Shown: piece by piece, positions 25,871 through 33,714 of the stretch
Layout of the letters: each line of letters starts with the position of its first letter
Position numbering within the stretch: the first letter of the stretch is position 1
DNA from: Eggerthellaceae bacterium
GTDB taxonomy: Bacteria > Actinomycetota > Coriobacteriia > Coriobacteriales > Eggerthellaceae
DNA length: 52,960 bases
Direction: 5' to 3'
Assembly (NCBI GenBank): GCA_015062605.1
Contig: SUUI01000013.1
Span: forward strand, 1 to 52,960
Translations under genes and position numbers: made by a program
The notes under the pieces: generated by a model
Told to the model about the DNA's origin: nothing
Database searches by the model: none
The model's input: only the letters and a program-made list of their open reading frames with translations

Positions 25871-25904
25871 GTTATAAAACCATTCACCTACTAAGTCAAT
25901 AGGT
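25871..25904 (-). promoter_or_regulatory. metY-cysK promoter with overlapping Rrf2-type operator
   Basis: On the minus strand TTGACT (25899-25894), 17 bases and TATAAC (25876-25871) make a strong promoter. The 19-base palindrome ACCTA(N9)TAGGT at 25886-25904 covers the -35. The same box lies on the nifS promoter, so one Rrf2 regulator probably controls both. Confidence 0.75.
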
Positions 25905-25949
25905 AATTATTTGATAGCACCGTTTCGTGCCATTTAGAGGCGTGAGCGG

Positions 25950-26333
25950 TTATACAGCCCTTCCCGAGCGCTTCGAATAGTCCTCGAGCGCCGATTGGAT
26001 GGCCTCTTCCGCCAGCACGCTGCAGTGCATCTTGTAGTCGGGCAGGCCATCGAGCGCTTCTGCAACTGCCTTGTTCGTCAGCTTGCGCACCTCATCGAGC
26101 GGTTGCCCTTTGATGAGCTCCGTTGCCATGGAGCTCGATGCGATTGCGCTTCCGCAACCGAAGGTCTCGAATTTCACGTCCTGGACGATGTCGTCCTCGA
26201 TCTTCAGATACATCTTCATGATGTCGCCGCACTTCGCGTTGCCAACCTCACCGATTGCGTTCGCATCCTCGATGATGCCGACATTGCGTGGATGTAAGAA
26301 ATGGTCCATAACCTTTTCACTATACAAAGCCAT
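25950..26333 (-). CDS. iscU: Fe-S cluster scaffold protein (IscU/NifU N-terminal type)
   Basis: Scaffold on which Fe-S clusters are built from the sulfur delivered by NifS. The 127-residue protein has the three conserved cysteines C35, C60 and C104 and the Asp two residues after the first (CGD), plus FGCGSAIASSS. It follows nifS by about 40 bases in the same direction and is presumably co-transcribed with it. No separate SufBCD genes are seen here. Confidence 0.93.
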   Translation of the reverse strand: MALYSEKVMDHFLHPRNVGIIEDANAIGEVGNAKCGDIMKMYLKIEDDIVQDVKFETFGCGSAIASSSMATELIKGQPLDEVRKLTNKAVAEALDGLPDYKMHCSVLAEEAIQSALEDYSKRSGRAV

Positions 26334-26372
26334 GAGAAATGCCTCCTTGTTATTTCTTTAACGAATGGTGCT

Positions 26373-27557
26373 TTACAGAATGAATTCCTTCTTGCCTGCC
26401 ATAAGATCGCGCCAAATTGGCGAGAAGCCGCGCAGATATGCCACTACGTCCTTAACCGCTTCGATGATCTCGTCCACCTCCGCATCAGTAATGTCCTCGC
26501 CGATGCTTAGGCGCAAAGACCCATGGGCTACGTCGTGTATGCGACCGATGGCCAACAGCACATGGCTCGGATCGAGGGAGCCTGACGTGCATGCGCTTCC
26601 AGAAGAAGCCTGGATGCCCTTTTGGTCCAGCAACAGCAGCAACGATTCGCCCTCGATTCCCTCGAAGCAGAAATTCACATTGCTCGGCAATCTGCGGATA
26701 GGGTCTCCATTCAAAGCAGAATGCGGGATTTCTTCCAGGCCGGCGATAATCTTGTCGCGTGCGGCGACGAGATGCTTAGCATGCTCGTCCATCGACTCGC
26801 ACGCCTCCTTCATAGCAGCGGCAGCGGCAACGATTCCAGGCACGTTTTCGGTGCCTGCGCGCTTACCGCGCTCTTGCGCGCCGCCTTCGATGAGGTTGGT
26901 GAGACGGATTCCCTTTTTCGCATACAGAAAACCCACGCCCTTCGGGCCGTGGAACTTGTGCGCCGAGGCAGAAAGAAAATCAATGTTGTCATCAACGACA
27001 CTCACAGGAACATGACCGATTGCCTGCACGGCATCCGTATGGAACAACACGCCCTTCTCACGGCAAATTGCGCCGATTTCGCGAATGGGCTGGATCGTAC
27101 CGATCTCGTTGTTGGCGAACATGATCGTCACGAGGCAGGTATCATCCCTGATGGCATCTTTCACCTCGCTAGGAACGACTAAGCCGTCTTCGTGAACATC
27201 GAGCAGCGTGACCTCGAATCCCTCCTTCTCGAGCTTCGCCAAGGTGTGCAGGACGGCGTGGTGCTCGAAAGCAGTCGAGATGATATGCATTTTGCCTTTC
27301 TTTTTGCCAAGCTCCGCAGCCGAGCGGATGACTTGGTTGTCCGCCTCGCTTCCACCTGAGGTGAAGAGAATCTCGTTCGGCTGAGCGCCGATGAGACCCG
27401 CTACGGTCTCGCGCGCGGCCTCAAGCGCTTCCTTGGCCTTTTGCCCGCGCGAATACAGGCTTGAAGGGTTCCCCCACTCCTCGTTCATCAATGCGACCAT
27501 CGTATCGATGGCGGTTTTGCTCATTTTCGTTGTTGCAGCGTTGTCAGCGTAAATCAT
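26373..27557 (-). CDS. nifS: cysteine desulfurase (NifS/IscS type)
   Basis: PLP enzyme that frees sulfur from cysteine as a persulfide for Fe-S assembly. The 394-residue protein starts MIYADNAATTK, has EHHAVL, the PLP-lysine motif SAHKFHGPKGVG, and the catalytic loop with SSGSACTSGS. ATG at 27557 has AAGGGGG upstream. It is the first gene of nifS-iscU and is divergent from iscR, with operators on both promoters. Confidence 0.94.
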   Translation of the reverse strand: MIYADNAATTKMSKTAIDTMVALMNEEWGNPSSLYSRGQKAKEALEAARETVAGLIGAQPNEILFTSGGSEADNQVIRSAAELGKKKGKMHIISTAFEHHAVLHTLAKLEKEGFEVTLLDVHEDGLVVPSEVKDAIRDDTCLVTIMFANNEIGTIQPIREIGAICREKGVLFHTDAVQAIGHVPVSVVDDNIDFLSASAHKFHGPKGVGFLYAKKGIRLTNLIEGGAQERGKRAGTENVPGIVAAAAAMKEACESMDEHAKHLVAARDKIIAGLEEIPHSALNGDPIRRLPSNVNFCFEGIEGESLLLLLDQKGIQASSGSACTSGSLDPSHVLLAIGRIHDVAHGSLRLSIGEDITDAEVDEIIEAVKDVVAYLRGFSPIWRDLMAGKKEFIL

Positions 27558-27593
27558 GTCGATGTGCCCCCTTTCCCCTTGTTGTACGAGCAC

Positions 27594-27627
27594 ACCTTAT
27601 TCCTATTTACCTATCGAGTCAATAGGT
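27594..27627 (-). promoter_or_regulatory. nifS-iscU promoter with Rrf2-type operator
   Basis: Minus strand TTGACT (27622-27617), 17 bases, TAAGGT (27599-27594). ACCTATCGAGTCAATAGGT at 27609-27627 covers the -35 exactly as at the metY promoter. Confidence 0.72.
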
Positions 27628-27665
27628 TATTAGTCTCATTATCCTCCGAAGGATCCTTTGTTGCC

Positions 27666-27698
27666 TTGAATTACCTATTCGCCTACCGTATAATAGGT
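27666..27698 (+). promoter_or_regulatory. iscR promoter with ACCTATT/AATAGGT inverted repeat
   Basis: TTGAAT (27666-27671), 17 bases, TATAAT (27689-27694). ACCTATT at 27673-27679 and AATAGGT at 27692-27698 are inverted arms over the spacer and -10, with wider spacing than the other two boxes. It suggests autoregulation. Confidence 0.65.
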
Positions 27699-27721
27699 AT
27701 ATGCACGGAAAGGAGCCCTCC

Positions 27722-28123
27722 ATGATATCAACGAAAGGGCGTTATGCGATTCGGGTCATGATCGACCTTGCAGAGCACGATAACGGCACCTACATCCCCT
27801 TAAAAGACATCGCTGCCAGGCAGGAAATCTCTAAGAAGTACTTGGAGATCATCGTGAAAGACATGGTCGCTGGCGGGCTTATCAAGGGAGCAAGCGGCAA
27901 AGGCGGCGGATACAAGCTTCTAAGGAAGCCTGAGGATTATACAGTCGGCGAGGTCATCGAGCTGATGGAAGGATCGCTTGCAACCGTTGCTTGCCTTGCA
28001 GATGGCGCAGCCCCCTGCCCTCGCGCAGACACCTGTGAAACGCTCGCCTTATGGTCGGACTTCGACAAACTCAAGCACGACTACTTCTACGGAAAACGCC
28101 TCAGCGACCTTGTGAAACAATAG
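27722..28123 (+). CDS. iscR: Rrf2-family (IscR-like) Fe-S/cysteine regulator
   Basis: Winged-helix repressor of the Rrf2 family, 133 residues. The N-terminal HTH is MISTKGRYAIRVMIDLA with QEISKKYLEIIVKDM as the recognition part. The C-terminal half carries three cysteines as C-x7-C-x5-C (from ACLADGAAPCPRADTC), the ligand set that binds a [2Fe-2S] cluster in IscR. ATG at 27722 follows AAAGGAG; the transcript start predicted by the promoter is only about 20 bases earlier. It is divergent from nifS and probably regulates nifS-iscU, metY-cysK and itself. A CymR-like cysteine sensor is the alternative role. Confidence 0.88.
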   Translation: MISTKGRYAIRVMIDLAEHDNGTYIPLKDIAARQEISKKYLEIIVKDMVAGGLIKGASGKGGGYKLLRKPEDYTVGEVIELMEGSLATVACLADGAAPCPRADTCETLALWSDFDKLKHDYFYGKRLSDLVKQ

Positions 28124-28166
28124 CCGTGACAATCGCTCGCGGGAAACCATAGCATGCGAAGCAGAA

Positions 28167-28194
28167 GGAGACGGCGTTCATGCCGTCTCCTTTT
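28167..28194 (+). terminator. terminator after iscR
   Basis: GGAGACGGC-GTTCAT-GCCGTCTCC followed by TTTT. Confidence 0.85.
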
Positions 28195-28221
28195 GCGTAT
28201 CGGATCGTTCGAGAATGCGAC

Positions 28222-29277
28222 CTAACGCTTCGACTCAGGATATGAGAACCGACCTTCAGCCAGCATCTTCATCACATCCATGTAACGGCGGCCCATCACG
28301 ATGGATGCCGTTCCTAAGATGAACACGACGAAGTACTTGTTCAGGCGATGATAGCGCTCGAACGCGCAGTCGCAACGCCAGCGCAGACGACAGCGCTCGG
28401 GATGATTGCGCGTCGGTTTAAGGGCGCGGATCTCCCAGTTCCACGTCCAGCAAAAACGCTTGAACCAAAGTTTTAAGGCCTTCTCCTGATTGGGACCTGG
28501 ATTCTTGTAGCCAGGGTCGGTCGCCGTATCGGAATGCGCAGCCCATCCATAGGGCTCTTCCTGCGAGACCTCTGTCACCCATTCACCAATCGAAAGCGGT
28601 GCTTGATGAAACCACTGGAACTCCCCCGCTTGGAGGTTCTGCCACTCGGGATGGATGTCGTAGTGGTTGTAGATCTTAAACGTGAACAGACGCTCGAGCC
28701 AATCGAAACTGTACCAGCCGGCCTTCGTCTGACCGGACTGCTGGACATATGCCCACACCTTCTCAGCGGGCGCATCAATGGTGATGGCGGAGTCATAACG
28801 CAGATGCGGTTCATCGGGCTTGACCCAATCATCGCCCATGATGGGCGTTGCCTTCTCCTTCGGGGTCATCTTGTATTTCATGCCATAAACCCACATGTCG
28901 GCAAGGCAGATGAACAGAATCGACCCGACGAACCAAAGTGTGCTTAAATTGCCGGGAGCAGTGTATGCAGAACCCAGCGTGATCCCAAACAAACCTAAAA
29001 GCGCACCACCAAACGAGAATCCGAGTATGCACCAGACGCTCGCCCCGGGCGCCCACACGCCCGACGCAGTGAGGATGTACCAGCAGAAATAGCCGAACGC
29101 CCAGCCGATGATGCCAAGCCAGATGCCCTCAGCCGAGCATTCCATCATGTTCTTCTTGCGCGCGACCGCCCAGTCGATCAAGATGCCTGGGATGCCGAAC
29201 AGAAAGCCGAGAAGGATGAATCCAGCCTCCTCGAGCCGCGTATAGCGATATCCATCGATTCTTTCGCTGTAACTCAT
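28222..29277 (-). CDS. membrane protein with C-terminal SRPBCC (START/Bet v1-like) domain
   Basis: A 351-residue protein. Residues 15-135 hold four hydrophobic spans; from about 155 a soluble helix-grip domain begins (RYDSAITIDAPAEKVWAYVQQ is the typical first strand and helix of SRPBCC proteins), and a last hydrophobic stretch lies near 320. SRPBCC domains bind hydrophobic ligands. It is 42 bases after an ArsR-type regulator in the same direction, a pairing often seen for SRPBCC proteins. Ligand unknown. Confidence 0.65.
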   Translation of the reverse strand: MSYSERIDGYRYTRLEEAGFILLGFLFGIPGILIDWAVARKKNMMECSAEGIWLGIIGWAFGYFCWYILTASGVWAPGASVWCILGFSFGGALLGLFGITLGSAYTAPGNLSTLWFVGSILFICLADMWVYGMKYKMTPKEKATPIMGDDWVKPDEPHLRYDSAITIDAPAEKVWAYVQQSGQTKAGWYSFDWLERLFTFKIYNHYDIHPEWQNLQAGEFQWFHQAPLSIGEWVTEVSQEEPYGWAAHSDTATDPGYKNPGPNQEKALKLWFKRFCWTWNWEIRALKPTRNHPERCRLRWRCDCAFERYHRLNKYFVVFILGTASIVMGRRYMDVMKMLAEGRFSYPESKR

Positions 29278-29319
29278 ATCATTCCCTTCGAATCACTCGT
29301 ACGAAAAACCGTCTTAACC

Positions 29320-29676
29320 CTACATGCACGTATCGGCATGCGGACATACCTTGCAATCGTATTCGTATTCGCATTTAGTGTGAGCATGTTCGAACGCATA
29401 CCCGATGAGCTCGTAATACTCTTTAAGCGCATCCTCGTTCAGCGAATAAAACACGTTTGTACCTACCCTTGTGCGGTCGAGCATGCCAACCTCCTCGAGC
29501 ACTTTGAGATGACGCGTCGTGGCAGGCTGGGAAAGATGCAGGATTTCGGCGATGTCTGATACGTTGAGCGTCTCGGGCTCATGAGAACCCAGTATCTTAA
29601 TCATCTTCATGCGGTTATGCTCCCCAACAGCTTTGCTATACGCGCAAAATCTTTCGACCAAACCACGTTCCCTCAT
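29320..29676 (-). CDS. ArsR-family regulator with a four-cysteine C-terminal tail
   Basis: A 118-residue winged-helix regulator: NRMKMIKILGSHE, LNVSDIAEILHLSQPATTRHLKVLEEVGML (HTH) and RVGTNVFYSLNEDAL (wing). The classical ELCVC metal site in the HTH is absent. The last 17 residues hold C102, C108, C111 and C117 (C-x5-C-x2-C-x5-C), which could bind zinc or an Fe-S cluster and act as sensor. ATG at 29676 has AAAGGAGAG upstream. It probably controls itself and the SRPBCC gene behind it. Confidence 0.85.
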   Translation of the reverse strand: MRERGLVERFCAYSKAVGEHNRMKMIKILGSHEPETLNVSDIAEILHLSQPATTRHLKVLEEVGMLDRTRVGTNVFYSLNEDALKEYYELIGYAFEHAHTKCEYEYDCKVCPHADTCM

Positions 29677-29701
29677 ATTCGCTCTCCTTTATCTTTTGTA
29701 T

Positions 29702-29711
29702 TATGCGCATA
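29702..29711 (-). promoter_or_regulatory. possible operator of the ArsR-type regulator
   Basis: The palindrome TATGCGCATA sits in a very AT-rich stretch (TATTATTATATTATTATAG follows) just upstream of the regulator, where its -10/-35 should be. Confidence 0.35.
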
Positions 29712-29848
29712 TTATTATATTATTATAGAGCAATGTCAAGACATTCCCCGAAAGCCTTTCTTGAGGAAATCTTGATTTGCAGATCTATGCACTGGGAGTA
29801 TCATTTTGCCATGGCATCCGCCATGCGATAACGTGTCTGGAGTAAAAC

Positions 29849-30352
29849 ATGAGCAGGATAATCGAAGTGAGAAGTGGCGGGCAATCGGGAGCCGACCGTG
29901 GAGCTATGGACGCCGCGCTCTCGATGGGCTTCCCCATATCAGGATGGTGCCCCAAGGGAGGATGGGCCGAGGATTACCCTGACCCGCCGGGGGTGCTTAC
30001 GCTCTATCCCCAAATGGTCGAAACGCCCTCGGGCAACGTGCTGCAGCGAACCGAATGGAACATCCGCGAATCGACCTGCTGCATAACGCTCAACACGTAC
30101 CAGGAAGGCACATCGCCCGGAACCGATGCCGGCTTCGTCTTCTACGAGAAGTACGGCATCCCACATTTCGAAATCTATGTCGATGGGCAAGAATCCATCG
30201 AGGCACAAACTGAACGGGCATATGCATGGCTTGACAGCCTCAACGACGATGCGATCGTGCTCGGTTTCGGCGGTCCGCGCGCAAGCGAGTACCCGGGAAT
30301 CTACGACATCGCATTCGGAATCGTGAAGGAACTGCTGGAAAAGGAGTCGTGA
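29849..30352 (+). CDS. circularly permuted YpsA/SLOG-like protein (formerly putative molybdenum carrier)
   Basis: A 167-residue Rossmann-like protein with SGGQSGADRGAMDAALSMG at its start and the GWCPKGGWAEDYP motif, NIRESTCCITLN and the late GPRASEYPGIYD. These are hallmarks of the family once called putative molybdenum carriers and later described as permuted SLOG domains, thought to bind nucleotides or nucleotide-derived ligands. ATG follows GGAG by six bases. It stands alone between divergent and convergent neighbours; its role is unknown. Confidence 0.8.
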   Translation: MSRIIEVRSGGQSGADRGAMDAALSMGFPISGWCPKGGWAEDYPDPPGVLTLYPQMVETPSGNVLQRTEWNIRESTCCITLNTYQEGTSPGTDAGFVFYEKYGIPHFEIYVDGQESIEAQTERAYAWLDSLNDDAIVLGFGGPRASEYPGIYDIAFGIVKELLEKES

Positions 30353-30409
30353 ACGCACGACGGACGCAGCCTCACGAGGCCGCGTCCGTCAAACATACTT
30401 CCATAAGGC

Positions 30410-31228
30410 TTAGAAGCTCGTCCAACCTCCATCAACGTTCAGCTGCGCGCCGTTCACATAGTGCGCTTCGTCACTGATCAGATAAAGAATCGCATTAGCG
30501 ATATCCTCTGGATAGCCCGTCATATTGTTGCCATCGTAATCGACACCGAGCGAAACTGCACCGCGCACGTTGTACAACTCGTTACCTTCCAAATCCATGA
30601 TGTCGCGATCCGGCCACTTCTCCATAGCGTTAGACAGGATATCGGTAACGCACGCACCAGGGTTCACAACGTTCGTACGCACATTGCGGAAGCGATACGA
30701 ATGCGCGAGGTTGCGCGCCAAGCCGAGCACCGCATGCTTCGAAGTGATGTAGGCCGCGCCTGCGCTCGAACCCACCTGACCGCCGACCGAGCCCACGATG
30801 ACGATGTTCGCAGGCAGGCCTTCATGATCCCACAGCAGCGGCAGACAGTCTCGGCACATGCGGAACGTCGAGTTCACGTTCACGTCCATGACGTAATCCC
30901 ACAACTCGTCATCGGTTTTATGCGCCGGGCACATCAGATCTAGAACGCCCGCGATGTATAGCAGCGAATCGAGTGTTCCAAACTCCGCCTTCGCGTAGTC
31001 GATAGCCGCTTGACGCACAGTCGGGTCGTTCACATCTCCTGCCACGAAATGCAGCGTACCGGGACCGTCTTCGAGCTCCTCATCCTCGATGAGCTCCTCC
31101 ATCGCCTCCTCGTTGATATCGAGGACGATCAGGTCCGCACCCTGACGATACAATTCGCATACCGTCGCTGCGCCCATGCCGCAAGCGCCGCCGACGACCA
31201 GGATTTTCTTACCTTCATTCGTGCTCAT
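30410..31228 (-). CDS. short-chain dehydrogenase/reductase, probably NAD-dependent
   Basis: A 272-residue SDR with cofactor motif VVGGACGMGAATV, LDIN at the end of strand 2 (Asp favours NAD(H) over NADP(H)), AGDVND, the NAG-like IAGVLD, the catalytic Ser in VGSVGGQ and YITSK (Tyr/Lys), then NPGACVTDI. It is the last gene of a leftward three-gene set with a GcvT-like protein and an unknown 409-residue protein, 16 bases from the former. The substrate is likely the product of that set, perhaps an alcohol freed by demethylation (inference). Confidence 0.88.
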   Translation of the reverse strand: MSTNEGKKILVVGGACGMGAATVCELYRQGADLIVLDINEEAMEELIEDEELEDGPGTLHFVAGDVNDPTVRQAAIDYAKAEFGTLDSLLYIAGVLDLMCPAHKTDDELWDYVMDVNVNSTFRMCRDCLPLLWDHEGLPANIVIVGSVGGQVGSSAGAAYITSKHAVLGLARNLAHSYRFRNVRTNVVNPGACVTDILSNAMEKWPDRDIMDLEGNELYNVRGAVSLGVDYDGNNMTGYPEDIANAILYLISDEAHYVNGAQLNVDGGWTSF

Positions 31229-31244
31229 GATGCACTCCCCTTTC

Positions 31245-32240
31245 CTAGCACCACTTGGGTTCGACGACCACTGCCGGAGAATCGTTCGGACCGATGGTCA
31301 CGCGCGTGCCGATCGGCACCTTGCGTGCATCGACGATTCCGAAGCCGATGTTCTTTTCGACCGTGTAGCCATAAATCATCTGGCGGCAGATGCCAACCGG
31401 TACTCCGCGCTTGCGAATAATCTCGTTTTGCGCGATGTCCTCATAGCTCTCGCGCTCGATCTCGAGTCCCACGAATGCGTGCTTGGGATCTTCGGCCTGT
31501 GAAGCCTCAAGAGCCTCTTTGCCGAAGAAATCCTTATCCATATGCACCGACCAGCCAAGGTTCGCCTCGAACGGCGTCAGGCCTCGGTAATCCTGACGCA
31601 GCGCCATGCCCTTCTCCATGGGAAGAGAGCGCACGTAAACTTCAAGCGTCTTAAGGCGCGTAGCGTCATGTTTTTCCGCAGCAGCGGCGATGGCATCGGT
31701 GATGGCATCGGAATCCTCGCGTGCGCAGTAGATCTCATAGCCCAGCTCACCCGTGAATCCGCCACGGTCAACCGACACAGCGATATCATCGATAGTGGTC
31801 TCAATCATCTGGAAACGCTTCAAATCATCGACGGAATCAGCAGCAAGATCGTTCATGATTGCGGCGGAATTCGGTCCCTGGACTGCGAACATGTCGATTT
31901 CTTGCGTAATGTCCTCGTATGCGATGTCATAGCCCTCCGCATGGTCATCGAACCATTTCACCATGTGCGGCCCGTACAATGTGGAAAGCCACCACACACC
32001 CTCTTCTTTGTGGATGACCATCAAATCATCGATAATCCCACCGTTCTCATCGAGCATAGTCGTGTACTTGCCTCTGCCAATCGCAAGACCAGCAATCTTG
32101 TTGACCATGATCCAGTCGAGGAACTTCTCGGCATCCGTACCGGTCATCTTCACAAGGTCATGCGTCCAACGATACCAGCCAACATTCGTGCGTACAGCAT
32201 TCGCTTCAGCACGCGCAATCTCATCTTCTTTGAACAACAT
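31245..32240 (-). CDS. GcvT-like folate-binding protein (aminomethyltransferase/demethylase family)
   Basis: A 331-residue member of the GcvT/DmdA/LigM superfamily, which moves one-carbon groups from a substrate to tetrahydrofolate. Family marks are GKYTTMLDENGGIIDDLMV, MFAVQGPNSAAI, GGFTGELGYEIYC and the C-terminal LTPFEANLGWSVHMDKDFFGKEAL. The glycine-cleavage partners gcvP and gcvH are absent nearby, and the gene sits with an SDR and a PucR regulator. A role as a tetrahydrofolate-dependent O- or N-demethylase is therefore more likely than glycine cleavage. ATG has AAGGAGG upstream. Confidence 0.8.
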   Translation of the reverse strand: MLFKEDEIARAEANAVRTNVGWYRWTHDLVKMTGTDAEKFLDWIMVNKIAGLAIGRGKYTTMLDENGGIIDDLMVIHKEEGVWWLSTLYGPHMVKWFDDHAEGYDIAYEDITQEIDMFAVQGPNSAAIMNDLAADSVDDLKRFQMIETTIDDIAVSVDRGGFTGELGYEIYCAREDSDAITDAIAAAAEKHDATRLKTLEVYVRSLPMEKGMALRQDYRGLTPFEANLGWSVHMDKDFFGKEALEASQAEDPKHAFVGLEIERESYEDIAQNEIIRKRGVPVGICRQMIYGYTVEKNIGFGIVDARKVPIGTRVTIGPNDSPAVVVEPKWC

Positions 32241-32252
32241 CTCGATTCCTCC

Positions 32253-33482
32253 TTACAGGGCTCGGTCATCGACCTTGCGACCAACGGTGATGATGAAATC
32301 ATCGTCATCCTCGTCGATCCATACCGACCATTCGGGCGAAACGAGCGCATGGCATGCGCCGTTCCACTGCGCCTCGTAACCGATAGTGATTTCATCAAGC
32401 GGAGCCATCTCAAAGCGGCCAGTGAAAGTCTCCTGATCGACGCGAATCTCAACACCGTCAGCATCGAAGGCCTCGAATTCGTACGGAACGAGCTGGCAAC
32501 CGAGCATCGCTTGGATGTAAACACCCATGACACGCGGATCGTTGTCGCCAATCTCGCGCGGAATGTCCAACCAATTGCGCAGGCCCTCTCGAGCAAATGG
32601 GTCGATAAAGGAATTCTTGCCAGCGGTGGCGAACACGATGCGAAGGATGCGCTCGAATTCGTCATCGTCATCGGCCATGTCGCGGATGGCGATCAGCGGG
32701 AAGCTGATGGACCACACCCATCCCATTTGGGCAACCCAGTTGTACTGCCATTCAAGCGAATTCTCCTCGCCGAACGCGTTCGTGTATTGACCGTTGCGCA
32801 GACCCTGGGCGTGTTTCACGCGACGCTCGGGCGGTGTGTCATGCACAGGCAGATGGGCAGCCCCGCGGTGGTCGAGCCAACCTTGCTGCTCCAAACCGAA
32901 CGTATCGCGACGCTCGGCGACCACACGGCAATGGGGATTACCGCATCCGCGCGCCTCGCACATATTGAGCGCAACATCGTTGGTGATCTCGCCATGCTCG
33001 CCACCGGCGGCGATATCGAAGTTCGCCGTGAACATCGCCGTCGTCATGTTGCACATTTCGGACCCGACGATATCCCACGGACAGGTATCGAGTTCCTTCT
33101 CCACGCGATCCTCGGTGAACTGGATGACGCGGCCGGCCATGTCCTCGGCCTCATCACCGTAATCGCCCCAGATCGCACCGATCCATGCCGCACGCTTCAC
33201 GAGCTCGGGGATGTTCCACTCGTCGTAGAAAGCGTTCAGGTAGTCGAACAGCTCCTCCTCGCTACCAGAACAGGCCGCGCAGTTCATCATGTTCGCAATC
33301 TCGCAGATCTGCGATGTACGATCCTCCCAGTCATCGTTTAATATGCGCATGACTTGGAAGATATTCGCCGAGAACCCGGCGATGGTGCGCAAGCAGTAGC
33401 TGTACGCTTCTTTCTCAGGAATGATCTTGCCGAAAGCGGTTTCGACGCCACGGTGCGTGTCAACGTGTTCGAGCAATGCCAT
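32253..33482 (-). CDS. unknown soluble protein, first gene of the GcvT-like/SDR operon
   Basis: A 409-residue acidic protein without signal peptide or membrane span; I do not recognise its family with certainty. Residues 1-190 are helical with conserved-looking Cys (MMNCAACSGSEEE, SEMCNMTTAMF, ALNMCEARGCGNPHCRV). The last is like the Cys cluster of V4R/hydrolase-type ligand-binding proteins. The C-terminal 200 residues are rich in Trp and Asp (WVAQMGWVWSISFPL, WIDEDDDDFIITVG). ATG follows AAAGGAG. It lies 12 bases before the GcvT-like gene and is divergent from pucR, so it probably works on the same compound. Confidence 0.7.
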   Translation of the reverse strand: MALLEHVDTHRGVETAFGKIIPEKEAYSYCLRTIAGFSANIFQVMRILNDDWEDRTSQICEIANMMNCAACSGSEEELFDYLNAFYDEWNIPELVKRAAWIGAIWGDYGDEAEDMAGRVIQFTEDRVEKELDTCPWDIVGSEMCNMTTAMFTANFDIAAGGEHGEITNDVALNMCEARGCGNPHCRVVAERRDTFGLEQQGWLDHRGAAHLPVHDTPPERRVKHAQGLRNGQYTNAFGEENSLEWQYNWVAQMGWVWSISFPLIAIRDMADDDDEFERILRIVFATAGKNSFIDPFAREGLRNWLDIPREIGDNDPRVMGVYIQAMLGCQLVPYEFEAFDADGVEIRVDQETFTGRFEMAPLDEITIGYEAQWNGACHALVSPEWSVWIDEDDDDFIITVGRKVDDRAL

Positions 33483-33581
33483 AGCCTCTCCTTTCCCTTC
33501 GCGTTGTGGCGGGTCTGCCCCGCCTTATAGACTTGACGACAGTTTGATTCGTTCGGCTTTCGCTTCATAGACTGCAAACCG

Positions 33582-33611
33582 TTGCCCAATTCAGCATCGA
33601 ACCCCTATAAT
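33582..33611 (+). promoter_or_regulatory. promoter of the PucR-type regulator
   Basis: TTGCCC (33582-33587), 18 bases, TATAAT (33606-33611), in the 232-base divergent gap that also serves the leftward three-gene set. Confidence 0.6.
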
Positions 33612-33714
33612 GTGAAGGGTACTGGTAAGCCTGTTTTCATGCCGAACCGCACATGCAAAGAGCACTTTTTCAGAAACACTGCTTTGCTCAAACCGCAAAA
33701 AGGAGGGGTTTCCG

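Noticed and set aside
31542-33341. A 599-codon plus-strand frame
   Set aside because: It is antisense to the GcvT-like and 409-residue genes, which have ribosome sites, family motifs and tight spacing; its own translation shows no family features.
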